A DNA stretch of 64,000 bases from Candidatus Izemoplasma sp. Its GTDB lineage: Bacteria > Bacillota_I > Bacilli_A > Izemoplasmatales > Izemoplasmataceae. Below, piece after piece: positions 1 to 8,021 of this stretch. A program made the translations under genes and the position numbers. How positions within the stretch are numbered: the stretch's first letter is position 1; the number at the start of each line of letters is the position of its first letter. Location: the NCBI GenBank assembly GCA_036172455.1, contig JAXKVY010000001.1, positions 496,001 to 560,000 on the forward strand. Reading direction: 5' to 3'. The notes below the pieces were generated by a model. That model had not been told where the DNA came from. It ran no database searches and saw nothing but the letters and a program-made list of their open reading frames with translations.

Positions 1-255
1 GTTTATTGTGGACGGCATTCAGGAAGAGATGTGGATAAAATTACAGAATGTAATCTTACTTTATTACCAGGAAGGCAAGTAAATGTACCGGTTATAAAAG
101 AGTGTGAAACACATTATGAATGTAAGATTATTTATAAACAAGCGATGGAACCGAGTAACATTCCTGATGATGTTAAAGATAGATTTTATAAAAAGCATGA
201 TTATCACGTAATGTATTTTGGTGAAATATTGGATTCATATCAAACTAAGGAGTGA
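1..255 (+). CDS. Flavin reductase family protein, C-terminal part
   Basis: This is a partial gene that enters from the left edge. The frame is open from base 1 to the stop at 253-255. The visible residues begin with a CGRHSGRDVDK motif, followed by LTLLPGRQVNVPVIKEC, which resembles the C-terminal half of flavoredoxin/flavin-reductase-like proteins (FMN-binding split barrel). Those proteins bind FMN and pass electrons from NAD(P)H or a partner protein. The GTG at 31 is inside this conserved motif and is unlikely to be the true start. Only about 84 residues are visible, so the cofactor site cannot be fully checked. The stop lies 5 bases before the folD start. Confidence 0.75.
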   Translation, partial: VYCGRHSGRDVDKITECNLTLLPGRQVNVPVIKECETHYECKIIYKQAMEPSNIPDDVKDRFYKKHDYHVMYFGEILDSYQTKE

Positions 256-260
256 TCGTA

Positions 261-1115
261 ATGGCAGAAATTATAAGTGGTAAAACCTTATCAAAGGCAA
301 TTAGAAGTGAAGTTAAAAAAGATGTTACATCTGCAATTGAAAAGTATGGGAAAACGCCTCATTTAGTAGTTGTTCTTGTTGGAGATGATCCTGCAAGTCA
401 GAGTTACGTAAGAGCAAAAAAACGTGCCTGTGAAAAAGCGGGTATTCGTTCCACAACAATTTTAAAGTCAGAAACGATTACTGAAGAAGACCTCTTAAAT
501 ATTGTAAGTGACTTGAACAATGATGAGGATGTTCATGGTATTTTGGTTCAATTACCATTACCGGATCATATTAACGAAGATACTATTATTGATGCTATTG
601 ACATAAGAAAGGATGTTGATGGCTTTCATCCATTAAATATTGCATATTTGCACCTTGGAAGAGATGCCATAGTTCCTGCAACCCCTAAAGGAATTTTGAC
701 GATGTTAAAAAGTGTTGATCTCGAGATAGAAGGGAAAGATGTCTTAGTTATTGGCCGTAGCAACATAGTGGGAAAACCCGTATCTGCGCTCTTAACGAGA
801 CATAATGCAACAGTTACATTAGCACATAGTAGAACTAAAAATCTAAAGATGAAATCACAGCGAGCAGATATTATTATTGCCGCAGTGGGACGACCTAAAA
901 TGGTAACGGCAGATATGGTTAAAGACGGAGCGGTTGTTATTGATGTGGGTGTTAACCGAGTTGATGGAAAACTTGTTGGGGATGTAGATTTTGATGCAAT
1001 CTCTAAAAAAGCGAAATATATCACACCTGTCCCTGGTGGCGTTGGACCTATGACAATAACCTCATTGCTACAAAATACACTCATTTGTTATGAAAGGATT
1101 ATGAAGAATGATTGA
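261..1115 (+). CDS. folD: Bifunctional methylenetetrahydrofolate dehydrogenase/cyclohydrolase FolD
   Basis: FolD interconverts 5,10-methylene-THF, methenyl-THF and 10-formyl-THF in the cytoplasm, supplying formyl groups for purine synthesis. The product is 284 residues, the normal family length. The sequence shows the substrate-site segment SYVRAKKRACEKAGI with its catalytic Lys, the QLPLPDHI and DVDGFHPLN motifs, the nucleotide-binding VIGRSNIVGKP segment and the PVPGGVGPMT signature near the end. I chose ATG 261 because aaggag lies 8 bases upstream; an in-frame GTG at 252 overlaps that site. The 3' end overlaps purB by 8 bases, so the two are probably translationally coupled. Confidence 0.97.
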   Translation: MAEIISGKTLSKAIRSEVKKDVTSAIEKYGKTPHLVVVLVGDDPASQSYVRAKKRACEKAGIRSTTILKSETITEEDLLNIVSDLNNDEDVHGILVQLPLPDHINEDTIIDAIDIRKDVDGFHPLNIAYLHLGRDAIVPATPKGILTMLKSVDLEIEGKDVLVIGRSNIVGKPVSALLTRHNATVTLAHSRTKNLKMKSQRADIIIAAVGRPKMVTADMVKDGAVVIDVGVNRVDGKLVGDVDFDAISKKAKYITPVPGGVGPMTITSLLQNTLICYERIMKND

Positions 1116-2406
1116 TCGTTACAGTAAAGAAGAGATGCGAGACATTTTCTCTAAACAATCAAAGTATGATGCTTGGTTAAAGGTGGAAATCGCTACATTA
1201 AGGGCTTTTTCTAAACTTGGCGTTATTCCTTTTAAAGACGTGAACAAGATAGAGGACAAAGCAAAATTTACTATTGATCGTATAGAAGAGATTGAACAAG
1301 AAACGAGACACGACGTAGTGGCATTTACTAGAACTGTTTCGGAAAGCTTAGGCGATGAAAAAAAATGGGTGCACTATGGTTTAACCAGCACAGATGTTGT
1401 AGATACTGCAAACGGTATTATTTATAAACGCGCGAATGATATTTTATTTGATGATTTACTAAAACTCAAAGAAGTTCTGAGAACACAGGCACTGAAATAT
1501 AAGAATACACCATGTATGGGAAGAACGCATGGGATTCATGCTGAGATTACAAGCTTTGGATTAAAATGGGCACTTTGGTATGATGAACTTAACCGCAATA
1601 TTAAGCGATTTACCACTGCTAGAAAAGATGTTGAATGTGGGAAGATTAGTGGTGCAGTAGGGAACTTTGCCAATACACCACCAACCGTACAAGATGATGT
1701 TTGCGAGCAATTAGGACTTGAGAGTGCCTCAATTTCTACACAAACATTGCAAAGAGATCGTCATGCACATTATGGATCAGTCTTAACTCTAATTGGATCA
1801 ACGATAGAGAAAATAGCATTAGAAATTAGACATTTACAACGAACAGAGGTTAGAGAAGTAGAAGAGTACTTTAGAAAAGGACAAAAAGGATCTAGTGCTA
1901 TGCCTCATAAACGTAACCCCATTGCCTCAGAAAATATCACAGGCTGTGCAAGAATGTTAAGAGGATATATGGTGACACTTTTTGAAGACATTCCTCTTTG
2001 GCATGAACGGGATATTTCTCATAGCTCTGTTGAACGAGTTGTGTTACCAGATGCGATTATGTTACTTGATTATATGTTAAAACGTTATATGAAGGTACTA
2101 GAAACATTAACTGTCTTTGAAGGACGTATGAAAGAAAATATCTATTTAACCAATGGCGTAATATTCTCACAACGTGTTATGACACAATTGATAGAAGGTG
2201 GGTTATCGCGTGAGGAAGCCTATGATCTAGTTCAACCACTTGCCATGAAGGCGTTTAATCATAATAAAGATTTCATTCAATTAATTAAAGATAATCGTGA
2301 AATTAATAAAGTATTATCACAAAAGGCGATTCAAGAATCTTTTGATATAAATTACTTTTTGAAAAATGTAGATAGGATTTATCAACGAGTTGGTATTTCA
2401 GAATGA
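1108..2406 (+). CDS. purB: Adenylosuccinate lyase PurB
   Basis: PurB cleaves SAICAR and adenylosuccinate, releasing fumarate, in purine biosynthesis. At 432 residues it has the normal bacterial length. The family signature GSSAMPHKRNP, carrying the flexible catalytic loop Ser, is present around residue 264. TSTDVVDTAN and GRTHGIHAE supply further active-site residues. The start overlaps the end of folD and the stop overlaps the next start by ATGA, so folD, purB and the DUF1461 gene form one operon. Pairing with folD makes sense because FolD provides 10-formyl-THF for the same pathway. Confidence 0.97.
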   Translation: MIDRYSKEEMRDIFSKQSKYDAWLKVEIATLRAFSKLGVIPFKDVNKIEDKAKFTIDRIEEIEQETRHDVVAFTRTVSESLGDEKKWVHYGLTSTDVVDTANGIIYKRANDILFDDLLKLKEVLRTQALKYKNTPCMGRTHGIHAEITSFGLKWALWYDELNRNIKRFTTARKDVECGKISGAVGNFANTPPTVQDDVCEQLGLESASISTQTLQRDRHAHYGSVLTLIGSTIEKIALEIRHLQRTEVREVEEYFRKGQKGSSAMPHKRNPIASENITGCARMLRGYMVTLFEDIPLWHERDISHSSVERVVLPDAIMLLDYMLKRYMKVLETLTVFEGRMKENIYLTNGVIFSQRVMTQLIEGGLSREEAYDLVQPLAMKAFNHNKDFIQLIKDNREINKVLSQKAIQESFDINYFLKNVDRIYQRVGISE

Positions 2407-3056
2407 AGATAATAAGAGATTTGTCAAAGGGGATACTGTTTATCACCATCCCCTTTATCTTAGTGATTATTAATGCTAATATATTAACCACAACACCATA
2501 TTTGAACCTTTCTAAAGGGATATATGACTCCCATGATGACATATATTATAATCATGATTACGCAATCGAACGCATTATTGGATATTTAAATTACCGGTAT
2601 GATGATTTATACTTTGGGATTGATGCTGAAGATGACAATGTTATAATGCGGGATATTGAAATTAGACATATGGTAGACGTAAAGAATGTGTATACAGGCT
2701 TAAGATTAGCAGCATTAGGTAGTTTTATTCTAATGACAGGCTCATTGATGTTCCTTTACAAAAATAAGAAAAATGAGATCATAAATACACTTGATAAAAT
2801 GTGGATAGGCCCATTATTTTTTATTCTTTTTGTAGGTGGATATATAGTTATTGATTTTGACACTGCATTTACTGTATTCCATAAATTATTTTTTACTAAT
2901 AATGACTGGATATTGCGATCAGATGATGTATTGATATTATTATTACCAACCACGTTTTGGATGGTGAGTGGAATTATAATACTAATAGGATTGATATTGG
3001 AGCTATTCGGAATATATTGGTTAAATAACAAATTTCTAAAGAAACGCTTACAATAG
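2403..3056 (+). CDS. DUF1461 (TIGR01906-type) integral membrane protein
   Basis: This 217-residue membrane protein has about four hydrophobic segments: near residues 8-28, 100-120, 135-155 and 178-205. After the third there is a conserved-looking FTVFHKLFFTNNDWILR stretch, which resembles the His/Phe-rich motif typical of DUF1461 proteins. The family has no firmly known function. The gene starts inside purB (ATGA overlap) and ends in an intrinsic terminator, so it closes the folD-purB operon. Family assignment is by motif recall only. Confidence 0.7.
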   Translation: MKIIRDLSKGILFITIPFILVIINANILTTTPYLNLSKGIYDSHDDIYYNHDYAIERIIGYLNYRYDDLYFGIDAEDDNVIMRDIEIRHMVDVKNVYTGLRLAALGSFILMTGSLMFLYKNKKNEIINTLDKMWIGPLFFILFVGGYIVIDFDTAFTVFHKLFFTNNDWILRSDDVLILLLPTTFWMVSGIIILIGLILELFGIYWLNNKFLKKRLQ

Positions 3057-3066
3057 CGTTTTTCTT
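3042..3066 (+). terminator. Intrinsic terminator of the folD-purB operon
   Basis: The stem aaacgct/agcgttt with a six-base loop is followed by a T-rich run. The upstream arm lies inside the last codons of the DUF1461 gene. Confidence 0.7.
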
Positions 3067-3126
3067 TTGAAAACGCTTGCAATCTATTGTATTCGTTTAT
3101 GGGATTTGGTACTATAAAATCAGTTG

Positions 3127-3198
3127 GTATCATATATGATCGAAAATAAGGTTCGATTGTCTCTACCCTACAGCCGTAAACAGTAGGACTATGATGCA
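3127..3198 (+). ncRNA. Purine riboswitch aptamer, guanine type
   Basis: The core elements of the purine aptamer occur in order. P1 is atcat/atgat with flanking pairs (3129-3133 with 3191-3195). A TATGATC joining segment is close to the consensus TATAATC. P2 is atcgaa/ttcgat (3139-3144 with 3152-3157) with an AATAAGG loop. J2/3 is GTCTCTACC. P3 is cctac/gtagg (3167-3171 with 3183-3187) with the conserved CCGTAAA in its loop, and J3/1 is ACTATG. The specificity base in GGACTATG is C, which in this family means guanine/hypoxanthine; adenine switches have U. It lies about 95 bases before the permease start. I could not resolve a convincing expression platform. Confidence 0.93.
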
Positions 3199-3290
3199 AG
3201 AAAAGCGATAAAAACAATTTGGAGATAATTCTCTTTTTTGATTTTTGTGTGGTACTGACTACAAAAAAATTAAAATGGAGGATTTTTTTA

Positions 3291-4721
3291 ATGGAGTTTA
3301 TTAAGGACTTTTTCAAGTTTGATGAGCGCGGTACAGACTTAAGTACTGAAATCATCGCAGGGATCACAACATTTTTAGCAATGGCGTACATTTTACCTGT
3401 TAACAGTACAATGTTAAGTGCGACAGGTATTCCATTTGCAGGTGTTTTCTTTGCTACTGCTGTAGCTGCCGCAATTGCATCAATTTTGATGGGAATTTTG
3501 GCAAATATACCAGTGGCTTTAGCGCCAGGTATGGGACTTAATGCTTTTTTCACTTATACTTTAGTTTATGGTGCTGCAGGACTATCTTGGCAAGCAGCAT
3601 TAGCAGCCGTATTAGTGTCAGGGGTATTGTTCTTTATCATCTCAATTTCAGGACTACGTAAAATGGTAATCAATGCGATTCCGACAGGATTAAAGTATGC
3701 TGTTGGGGCAGGAATTGGATTCTTTATCACCTTTATCGGTTTACAAGGTGCAGGAATCATCGTTGGTGGACCAACATTAGTTGAACTTGGTGATTTATCT
3801 CATCCAACTGTTCTTCTTGGTATTTTTGGTATCTTCTTGGTTATTATTTTACATGCAATGGGTAACCGATTCGCATTAATTCTTTCAATTTTTGTTACAG
3901 CTATTGTAGGATTATTGCTTGGATTAATATTCCCAGATGCATTTACAACAGTTGCACAGTTTTCAACAGGTGAAGAAGTTGATCTATTATTAATGCCTTC
4001 TTATAAAGCTGAAGGTCTTGAGGGATTATGGGTTGGTATTAAAGGAACTGTTGGACAAGCCTTCACTGGATTCGGTGAATTATTTAGAAATCCTGGTGTT
4101 TTTGGCATTATTTTCACATTATTATTTGTTGATTTCTTCGATACAGCCGGAACATTGATGGCAGTTGGTAATGAAGCAGGATTAGTCGATGAAAATGGTG
4201 AATTAATTGGTTCGGAAAATGCCTTATTAGTTGATTCAATTGGGACAATGACAGGTGCTGTCTTAGGGACAAGTAATGTCACTTCTTATATTGAAAGTGC
4301 AACAGGTATTGAACAAGGTGGCCGTAGCGGACTAAGTAGTATTGTTGTCGGCGTATTGTTCTTACTTTCACTTTTAATCTACCCGTTACTAAGCGTTGTA
4401 AATGGTGTCGCAGTTGGTATTGATTCATTTGATGGATTCATTGTGTATTCACCAGTTACTGCGATGGCACTGGTTTTAGTTGGTGCTTTAATGGTAAGAC
4501 AATTTAAAGATATTGATTGGTCAGATAAAGCTATCGTAATCCCATCTTTCTTAACTGTTATCTTTATGATATTAACCTACAGTATTGCACAAGGAATTGC
4601 GGTTGGATTTATTTTCTACCCTATTATCATGTTAGCTCAAAAACGTTATAAGGAAGTAAATCCTGTTATGTATGTGTTAGGATTACTCTTCTTACTTAAT
4701 TTTGTTATTACGGCAATCTAG
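3291..4721 (+). CDS. NCS2-family purine permease (guanine/hypoxanthine type)
   Basis: This 476-residue, highly hydrophobic transporter is predicted to import purine bases by proton symport. It carries the AzgA/PbuG-type pattern: the N-terminal TEIIAGITTFLAMAYIL segment, ALAPGMGLNAFF, and VDFFDTAGTLMAVG followed by SYIESATGIEQGGRSGL. The start at 3291 has ggagg 10 bases upstream; the frame extends further upstream only through leader sequence. The guanine-type riboswitch in the leader supports guanine/hypoxanthine uptake rather than adenine or uracil. A strong terminator follows, so it is probably monocistronic. Confidence 0.92.
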   Translation: MEFIKDFFKFDERGTDLSTEIIAGITTFLAMAYILPVNSTMLSATGIPFAGVFFATAVAAAIASILMGILANIPVALAPGMGLNAFFTYTLVYGAAGLSWQAALAAVLVSGVLFFIISISGLRKMVINAIPTGLKYAVGAGIGFFITFIGLQGAGIIVGGPTLVELGDLSHPTVLLGIFGIFLVIILHAMGNRFALILSIFVTAIVGLLLGLIFPDAFTTVAQFSTGEEVDLLLMPSYKAEGLEGLWVGIKGTVGQAFTGFGELFRNPGVFGIIFTLLFVDFFDTAGTLMAVGNEAGLVDENGELIGSENALLVDSIGTMTGAVLGTSNVTSYIESATGIEQGGRSGLSSIVVGVLFLLSLLIYPLLSVVNGVAVGIDSFDGFIVYSPVTAMALVLVGALMVRQFKDIDWSDKAIVIPSFLTVIFMILTYSIAQGIAVGFIFYPIIMLAQKRYKEVNPVMYVLGLLFLLNFVITAI

Positions 4722-4743
4722 TTAATATATAACCCTTTTAAGG

Positions 4744-4780
4744 AAAAAGGAACATCAACTCAGAGTGATGTTCCTTTTCT
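4744..4780. terminator. Strong intrinsic terminator, probably bidirectional
   Basis: A 13-bp stem (aaaaggaacatca paired with tgatgttcctttt, loop of eight) ends in T-rich sequence on the plus strand and has an A run upstream. It lies between convergent genes, and the minus-strand gene ends inside the stem. Confidence 0.9.
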
Positions 4781-5463
4781 TAATGGGTAATAGGACTTGC
4801 CCACCACAGGTTATTTTATCGCATGATGAACAATGAAGAAGGGCGTTAGATTGCTTATAAAAGCGCTCAGAATGTTTCCAGTGTAAAACTTCCCATTGAA
4901 TAAAAATTAATAGTGCAATAATAAGTACTGTTATAGTAAAAATATTCGGTATAAAAATAAGAATGCTAAATTTCATGAGACGATCCCAATTACTTATTCG
5001 ACAACTATTACAGCAGCTACTTTTGAGAAATAATGAACTGAATGGACACCATATCATTATACAAAAATAGTCCGCAAAATTGATGGCAAAAAAAAAATAT
5101 ACAAGTGTTTATTAGTGAACCAATCATATGATATAAAAAGCGCACCAATTAGGCCTATAACACTAAAGTATAAGACAAAAATTAATAATGCTTTTTTATT
5201 TGTGTTTTGTTGGATTTCTGTGAGATGATTATGTTTAAAGTATGGAGATGTCTTATAGTGTTTTTCAACATTTTTTTAGAATAGATATCCGTGTTGTACT
5301 TAGGAATAAGAACGCTTAATGAATCAAAAATAAAGTAGAGAAAAAACAATGGAAACATGAATGGCTCTATTAATTCAAATGTACTAGGATACAAAAATAA
5401 TAGTAGTAATGCATTGATCAGTAGAACAAATGATAAGGCAAATTTAAATATTAGCTTATTCAT
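4755..5463 (-). pseudogene. Frameshifted membrane-protein gene with a C-terminal cysteine motif
   Basis: Two minus-strand reading frames make one protein when joined. The first (from ATG 5463) gives a hydrophobic N-terminus ending near IYSKKMLKN. The other frame then continues without a stop as KHYKTSPYFKHNHLTEIQ, a two-helix segment, and IMIWCPF...CCNSCRISNWDR...HSERFYKQSNALLHCSSCDKITC. One extra A in an A-run on the coding strand (plus-strand T5 at 5261-5265, or T7 at 5271-5277) would restore a single product of about 235 residues with a sensible KKMLKKHYK junction. I recall similar Cys-containing membrane proteins of unknown function in Bacillota. It could be a true frameshift, transcript slippage or a homopolymer sequencing error. 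Confidence 0.7.
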
Positions 5464-5500
5464 ACAATCACCATTACTATTATATAACGCAAAGAAAAGG

Positions 5501-5529
5501 TTTACAACACAAGAATAATTTAATACAAT
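5501..5529 (+). promoter_or_regulatory. Promoter of pyrR-glyA
   Basis: TTTACA at 5501-5506 and TACAAT at 5524-5529 are separated by 17 bases. The predicted start of transcription leaves only about 15 bases before pyrR, so there is no room for a PyrR-type attenuator here. Confidence 0.65.
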
Positions 5530-5551
5530 GTGTGTATGGAGTAGGTGATTT

Positions 5552-6067
5552 ATGATGAAAAAATTAATAGATGACGTAACAATGAACCGTACATTACGTC
5601 GTATTACGCATGAAATAATTGAACAAAATGCGCAGTTAGAACAAATAGTATTAGTCGGTATTAAGAAAAAGGGATATCCCTTAGCTAAAATGATATCTGA
5701 AAATATTAAAAAGTTTGAAAGTGTCGATATTCTGGTTTATGGATTAGATGTATCGCCTTATCGAGATGATGATAAAAAACAAGAAATTAGTATTGATCAC
5801 TTTCCTGTTCAAGATAAAGTCGTTATTTTAGTTGATGATGTTTTACAAACAGGACGAACAGTCCGCGCCGCAATGGATGCAATCATTGATTTTGGACGAC
5901 CACATAAAATTCAATTCGCAGTACTTGTAGATCGTGGTCATCGAGAATTACCTATCAGACCAGATTATATCGGGAAGAACATCCCCACTAGTTCAGATGA
6001 GGTTGTTAAGGTTCAGTTTGAGACAGAACCTGGCATATATATTTTGAGTAAAGGAGAAGTTGAATGA
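5552..6067 (+). CDS. pyrR: Bifunctional pyrimidine regulator/uracil phosphoribosyltransferase PyrR
   Basis: PyrR binds pyr mRNA in a UMP-dependent way and in many species also makes UMP from uracil and PRPP. The 171-residue product has the type I PRTase fold. The PRPP loop is [20 protein letters not shown] (about residues 91-110), and [20 protein letters not shown] is typical of PyrR. No pyr biosynthetic gene is in the window and its own leader is too short to be a PyrR target, so any regulated genes must be elsewhere. The stop overlaps glyA by four bases. ATG 5555, one codon downstream, is an equally possible start. Confidence 0.95.
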   Translation: MMKKLIDDVTMNRTLRRITHEIIEQNAQLEQIVLVGIKKKGYPLAKMISENIKKFESVDILVYGLDVSPYRDDDKKQEISIDHFPVQDKVVILVDDVLQTGRTVRAAMDAIIDFGRPHKIQFAVLVDRGHRELPIRPDYIGKNIPTSSDEVVKVQFETEPGIYILSKGEVE

Positions 6068-7305
6068 GTTACTTAGAGAAGCAAGACAAAGAGCTTTATG
6101 ATGCGATTTCCAAAGAAAAAAAACGACAACAGTCACATATTGAGTTGATTGCTAGTGAGAATTTTGTCAGTAATGCGGTATTAGAGGCACAAGGAAGTGT
6201 TCTTACAAACAAGTATGCTGAAGGATATCCTGGTCGTCGTTACTATGGTGGATGTGAATATGTAGATATTGCTGAGAATCTAGCACGCGATAGAGTGAAA
6301 AAACTCTTTAATGTTAAATATGCTAATGTTCAAGCCCATAGTGGTTCTACAGCGAATATGGGGGCTTATAGAGCACTATTAAAGCACGGCGACAAAGTTC
6401 TAGGCATGAGTTTAGATCATGGTGGACATTTAACACATGGACACCCTCTTAACTTTAGCGGGATTGATTATGAATTTATTAGTTATGGTGTAGATCCGAA
6501 AACAGAAAGACTTGATTATGATGCATTAGAAAATATTGCCTTAGAACACAAGCCAACATTGATTGTTGCAGGGGCAAGCGCTTATTCAAGAGAAATTGAC
6601 TTTAAGCGAATCCGTGCAATAGCAGATAAAATTGATGCCTTATTTATGGTTGATATGGCACATATTGCAGGGCTCGTAGCCGCGGGATTACATCAAAACC
6701 CATGTGATTATGCAGATGTTGTTACTTCTACAACACATAAAACATTAAGAGGGCCACGTGGCGGAATAATTCTCACCAATAATTTTGACTTATATAAGAA
6801 GATCAACCGTGTTGTTTTCCCTGGTATTCAAGGAGGACCGTTAATGCATGTCATTGCAGCAAAAGCTGCAGCTTTCGAAGAAGCGTTATCCGATGACTTT
6901 AAAGAATACCAAAAGCAGGTTGTTAAAAATGCAAAAGCATTAGCCCAAGCATTAAAAGACTTTGGCTTTCATATTGTATCAGGAGGAACAGATAACCACT
7001 TAATGTTAGTGGAAGTTAAATCCCTTACCGGATTAACTGGGAAAGATGCAGAAAAATTATTGGATGAAGTGAATATCACATGTAACAAAAACACCGTTCC
7101 TAACGATGAAGAAAAGCCTTTTATAACTAGTGGGATACGCCTTGGTTCACCGGCAATCACAACTAGAGGATTTAAACAAAAAGATATGGTTATTATCGCC
7201 GAATGCATTTATAATGCACTAATGAACCATGAAAATAAAGAAGTATTAAAAGATGTTAAAGAAACTGTAAAAACACTAACAGATAACTATCCACTACACT
7301 ATTAA
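6064..7305 (+). CDS. glyA: Serine hydroxymethyltransferase GlyA
   Basis: GlyA is the PLP enzyme that converts serine plus THF to glycine plus 5,10-methylene-THF, feeding the folate pool used by FolD and thymidylate synthesis. The length of 413 residues is normal. The PLP-lysine site [14 protein letters not shown] is clear near residue 226, preceded by [12 protein letters not shown]. The N-terminal [11 protein letters not shown] and [13 protein letters not shown] motifs are intact. Its start overlaps the pyrR stop (ATGA), so the two share the promoter at 5501. Confidence 0.98.
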   Translation: MSYLEKQDKELYDAISKEKKRQQSHIELIASENFVSNAVLEAQGSVLTNKYAEGYPGRRYYGGCEYVDIAENLARDRVKKLFNVKYANVQAHSGSTANMGAYRALLKHGDKVLGMSLDHGGHLTHGHPLNFSGIDYEFISYGVDPKTERLDYDALENIALEHKPTLIVAGASAYSREIDFKRIRAIADKIDALFMVDMAHIAGLVAAGLHQNPCDYADVVTSTTHKTLRGPRGGIILTNNFDLYKKINRVVFPGIQGGPLMHVIAAKAAAFEEALSDDFKEYQKQVVKNAKALAQALKDFGFHIVSGGTDNHLMLVEVKSLTGLTGKDAEKLLDEVNITCNKNTVPNDEEKPFITSGIRLGSPAITTRGFKQKDMVIIAECIYNALMNHENKEVLKDVKETVKTLTDNYPLHY

Positions 7306-7346
7306 AAGTAATAGCTCATAATACGCAATCACAAAGGGGTGATCTT

Positions 7347-7904
7347 ATGCGTTTAGCAATTTACAATAGTAAAGGTCCGGCCTTTCAAAAAATAGTACGT
7401 TTTCTGCGCCAAAAAGGATATAAAATCAACATTATAAAACAAGTGACTAGCCATACAATCAAAAATCATGAGATACTTATCTTTCATGAAGAACTACAAA
7501 TACCTAACTTAATTAAAGTCATTGAGCAAATTGTTCTTGAGCAATCAATTCTGGTTTTATATGCACACGAAGGGAAAACATTGCATCGCTTTTATAATGT
7601 ACAACATCATCCATTTTTTATCGATATCAATATTAAGTCATTACATATTGAATGGGACTACAAAGTAGTCTTGGCGATGAAATATATTAAAACATTGATG
7701 CAGAATTATCAAGAAATTGATAATATAAAATCTGAATTAAGCGCATTAAAAATGGAAGTTAAAGCGAAACGATTCCTTATGAATAAAGGTTTAAGTGAAG
7801 CGGAATCCCATCGTTTTATTCAACGTAAGGCAATGCAATTAAGAAAAAGCAAAAAAGACGTTGTAAACCTTATCATTGAAAATGAGATTGACTTCACTAA
7901 CTAA
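7347..7904 (+). CDS. ANTAR-domain RNA-binding regulator, upstream of glnA
   Basis: This 185-residue protein has a C-terminal segment (about 125-183) fitting the ANTAR fold: a coiled coil (SELSALKMEVKAKRFLMN) then a three-helix unit containing KGLSEAESHRFIQRKAMQ. ANTAR proteins bind paired hairpins in leader RNA and prevent termination. The first 120 residues look like a divergent receiver-type domain without a clear phospho-acceptor Asp. The gene is immediately followed by a glnA leader that begins with a hairpin bearing an AxxG hexaloop and ends in a terminator. This strongly suggests control of glutamine synthetase. RBS aaaggggtgat precedes ATG 7347. Confidence 0.85.
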   Translation: MRLAIYNSKGPAFQKIVRFLRQKGYKINIIKQVTSHTIKNHEILIFHEELQIPNLIKVIEQIVLEQSILVLYAHEGKTLHRFYNVQHHPFFIDINIKSLHIEWDYKVVLAMKYIKTLMQNYQEIDNIKSELSALKMEVKAKRFLMNKGLSEAESHRFIQRKAMQLRKSKKDVVNLIIENEIDFTN

Positions 7905-7915
7905 GTTGTTATAAT
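7888..7915 (+). promoter_or_regulatory. glnA promoter
   Basis: TTGACT (7888-7893), a 16-base spacer and a perfect TATAAT (7910-7915) sit inside the last codons of the ANTAR gene. Transcription should begin near 7922, exactly where the hairpin leader starts. Confidence 0.8.
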
Positions 7916-7918
7916 AAA

Positions 7919-7940
7919 GTTAGGACAAAGGCGTCCCTAA
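7919..7940 (+). promoter_or_regulatory. Putative ANTAR-binding hairpin in the glnA leader
   Basis: The stem ttaggac/gtcc(c)ctaa, with ggac/gtcc as its core at 7923-7926 and 7933-7936, encloses the six-base loop AAAGGC. Position 1 of the loop is A and position 4 is G, as in known ANTAR target hairpins. I could not identify the second hairpin of the usual pair with confidence. Confidence 0.55.
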
Positions 7941-7960
7941 TAAGACAAATAATAAAATAC

Positions 7961-8005
7961 AATGGTGTCGCACTCTAATGGAGTGTTTTTGACACCATTT
8001 TTTAT
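7961..8005 (+). terminator. Leader terminator (attenuator) before glnA
   Basis: A 9-bp outer stem, aatggtgtc (7961-7969) with gacaccatt (7991-7999), encloses an inner cactc/gagtg hairpin and is followed by a T run. It lies between the glnA promoter and its start codon, so it should cut off transcription unless prevented. That is the arrangement expected for ANTAR antitermination. Confidence 0.8.
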
Positions 8006-8021
8006 TGAAAAGGAGAGAAAA

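Noticed and set aside
2756-3553. Minus-strand 265-codon frame
   Set aside because: It runs across a terminator, a riboswitch and two well-supported plus-strand genes and encodes no recognisable protein.
5530-5551. PyrR attenuator ahead of pyrR
   Set aside because: The predicted transcript start leaves about 15 bases of leader, with no binding loop or terminator.
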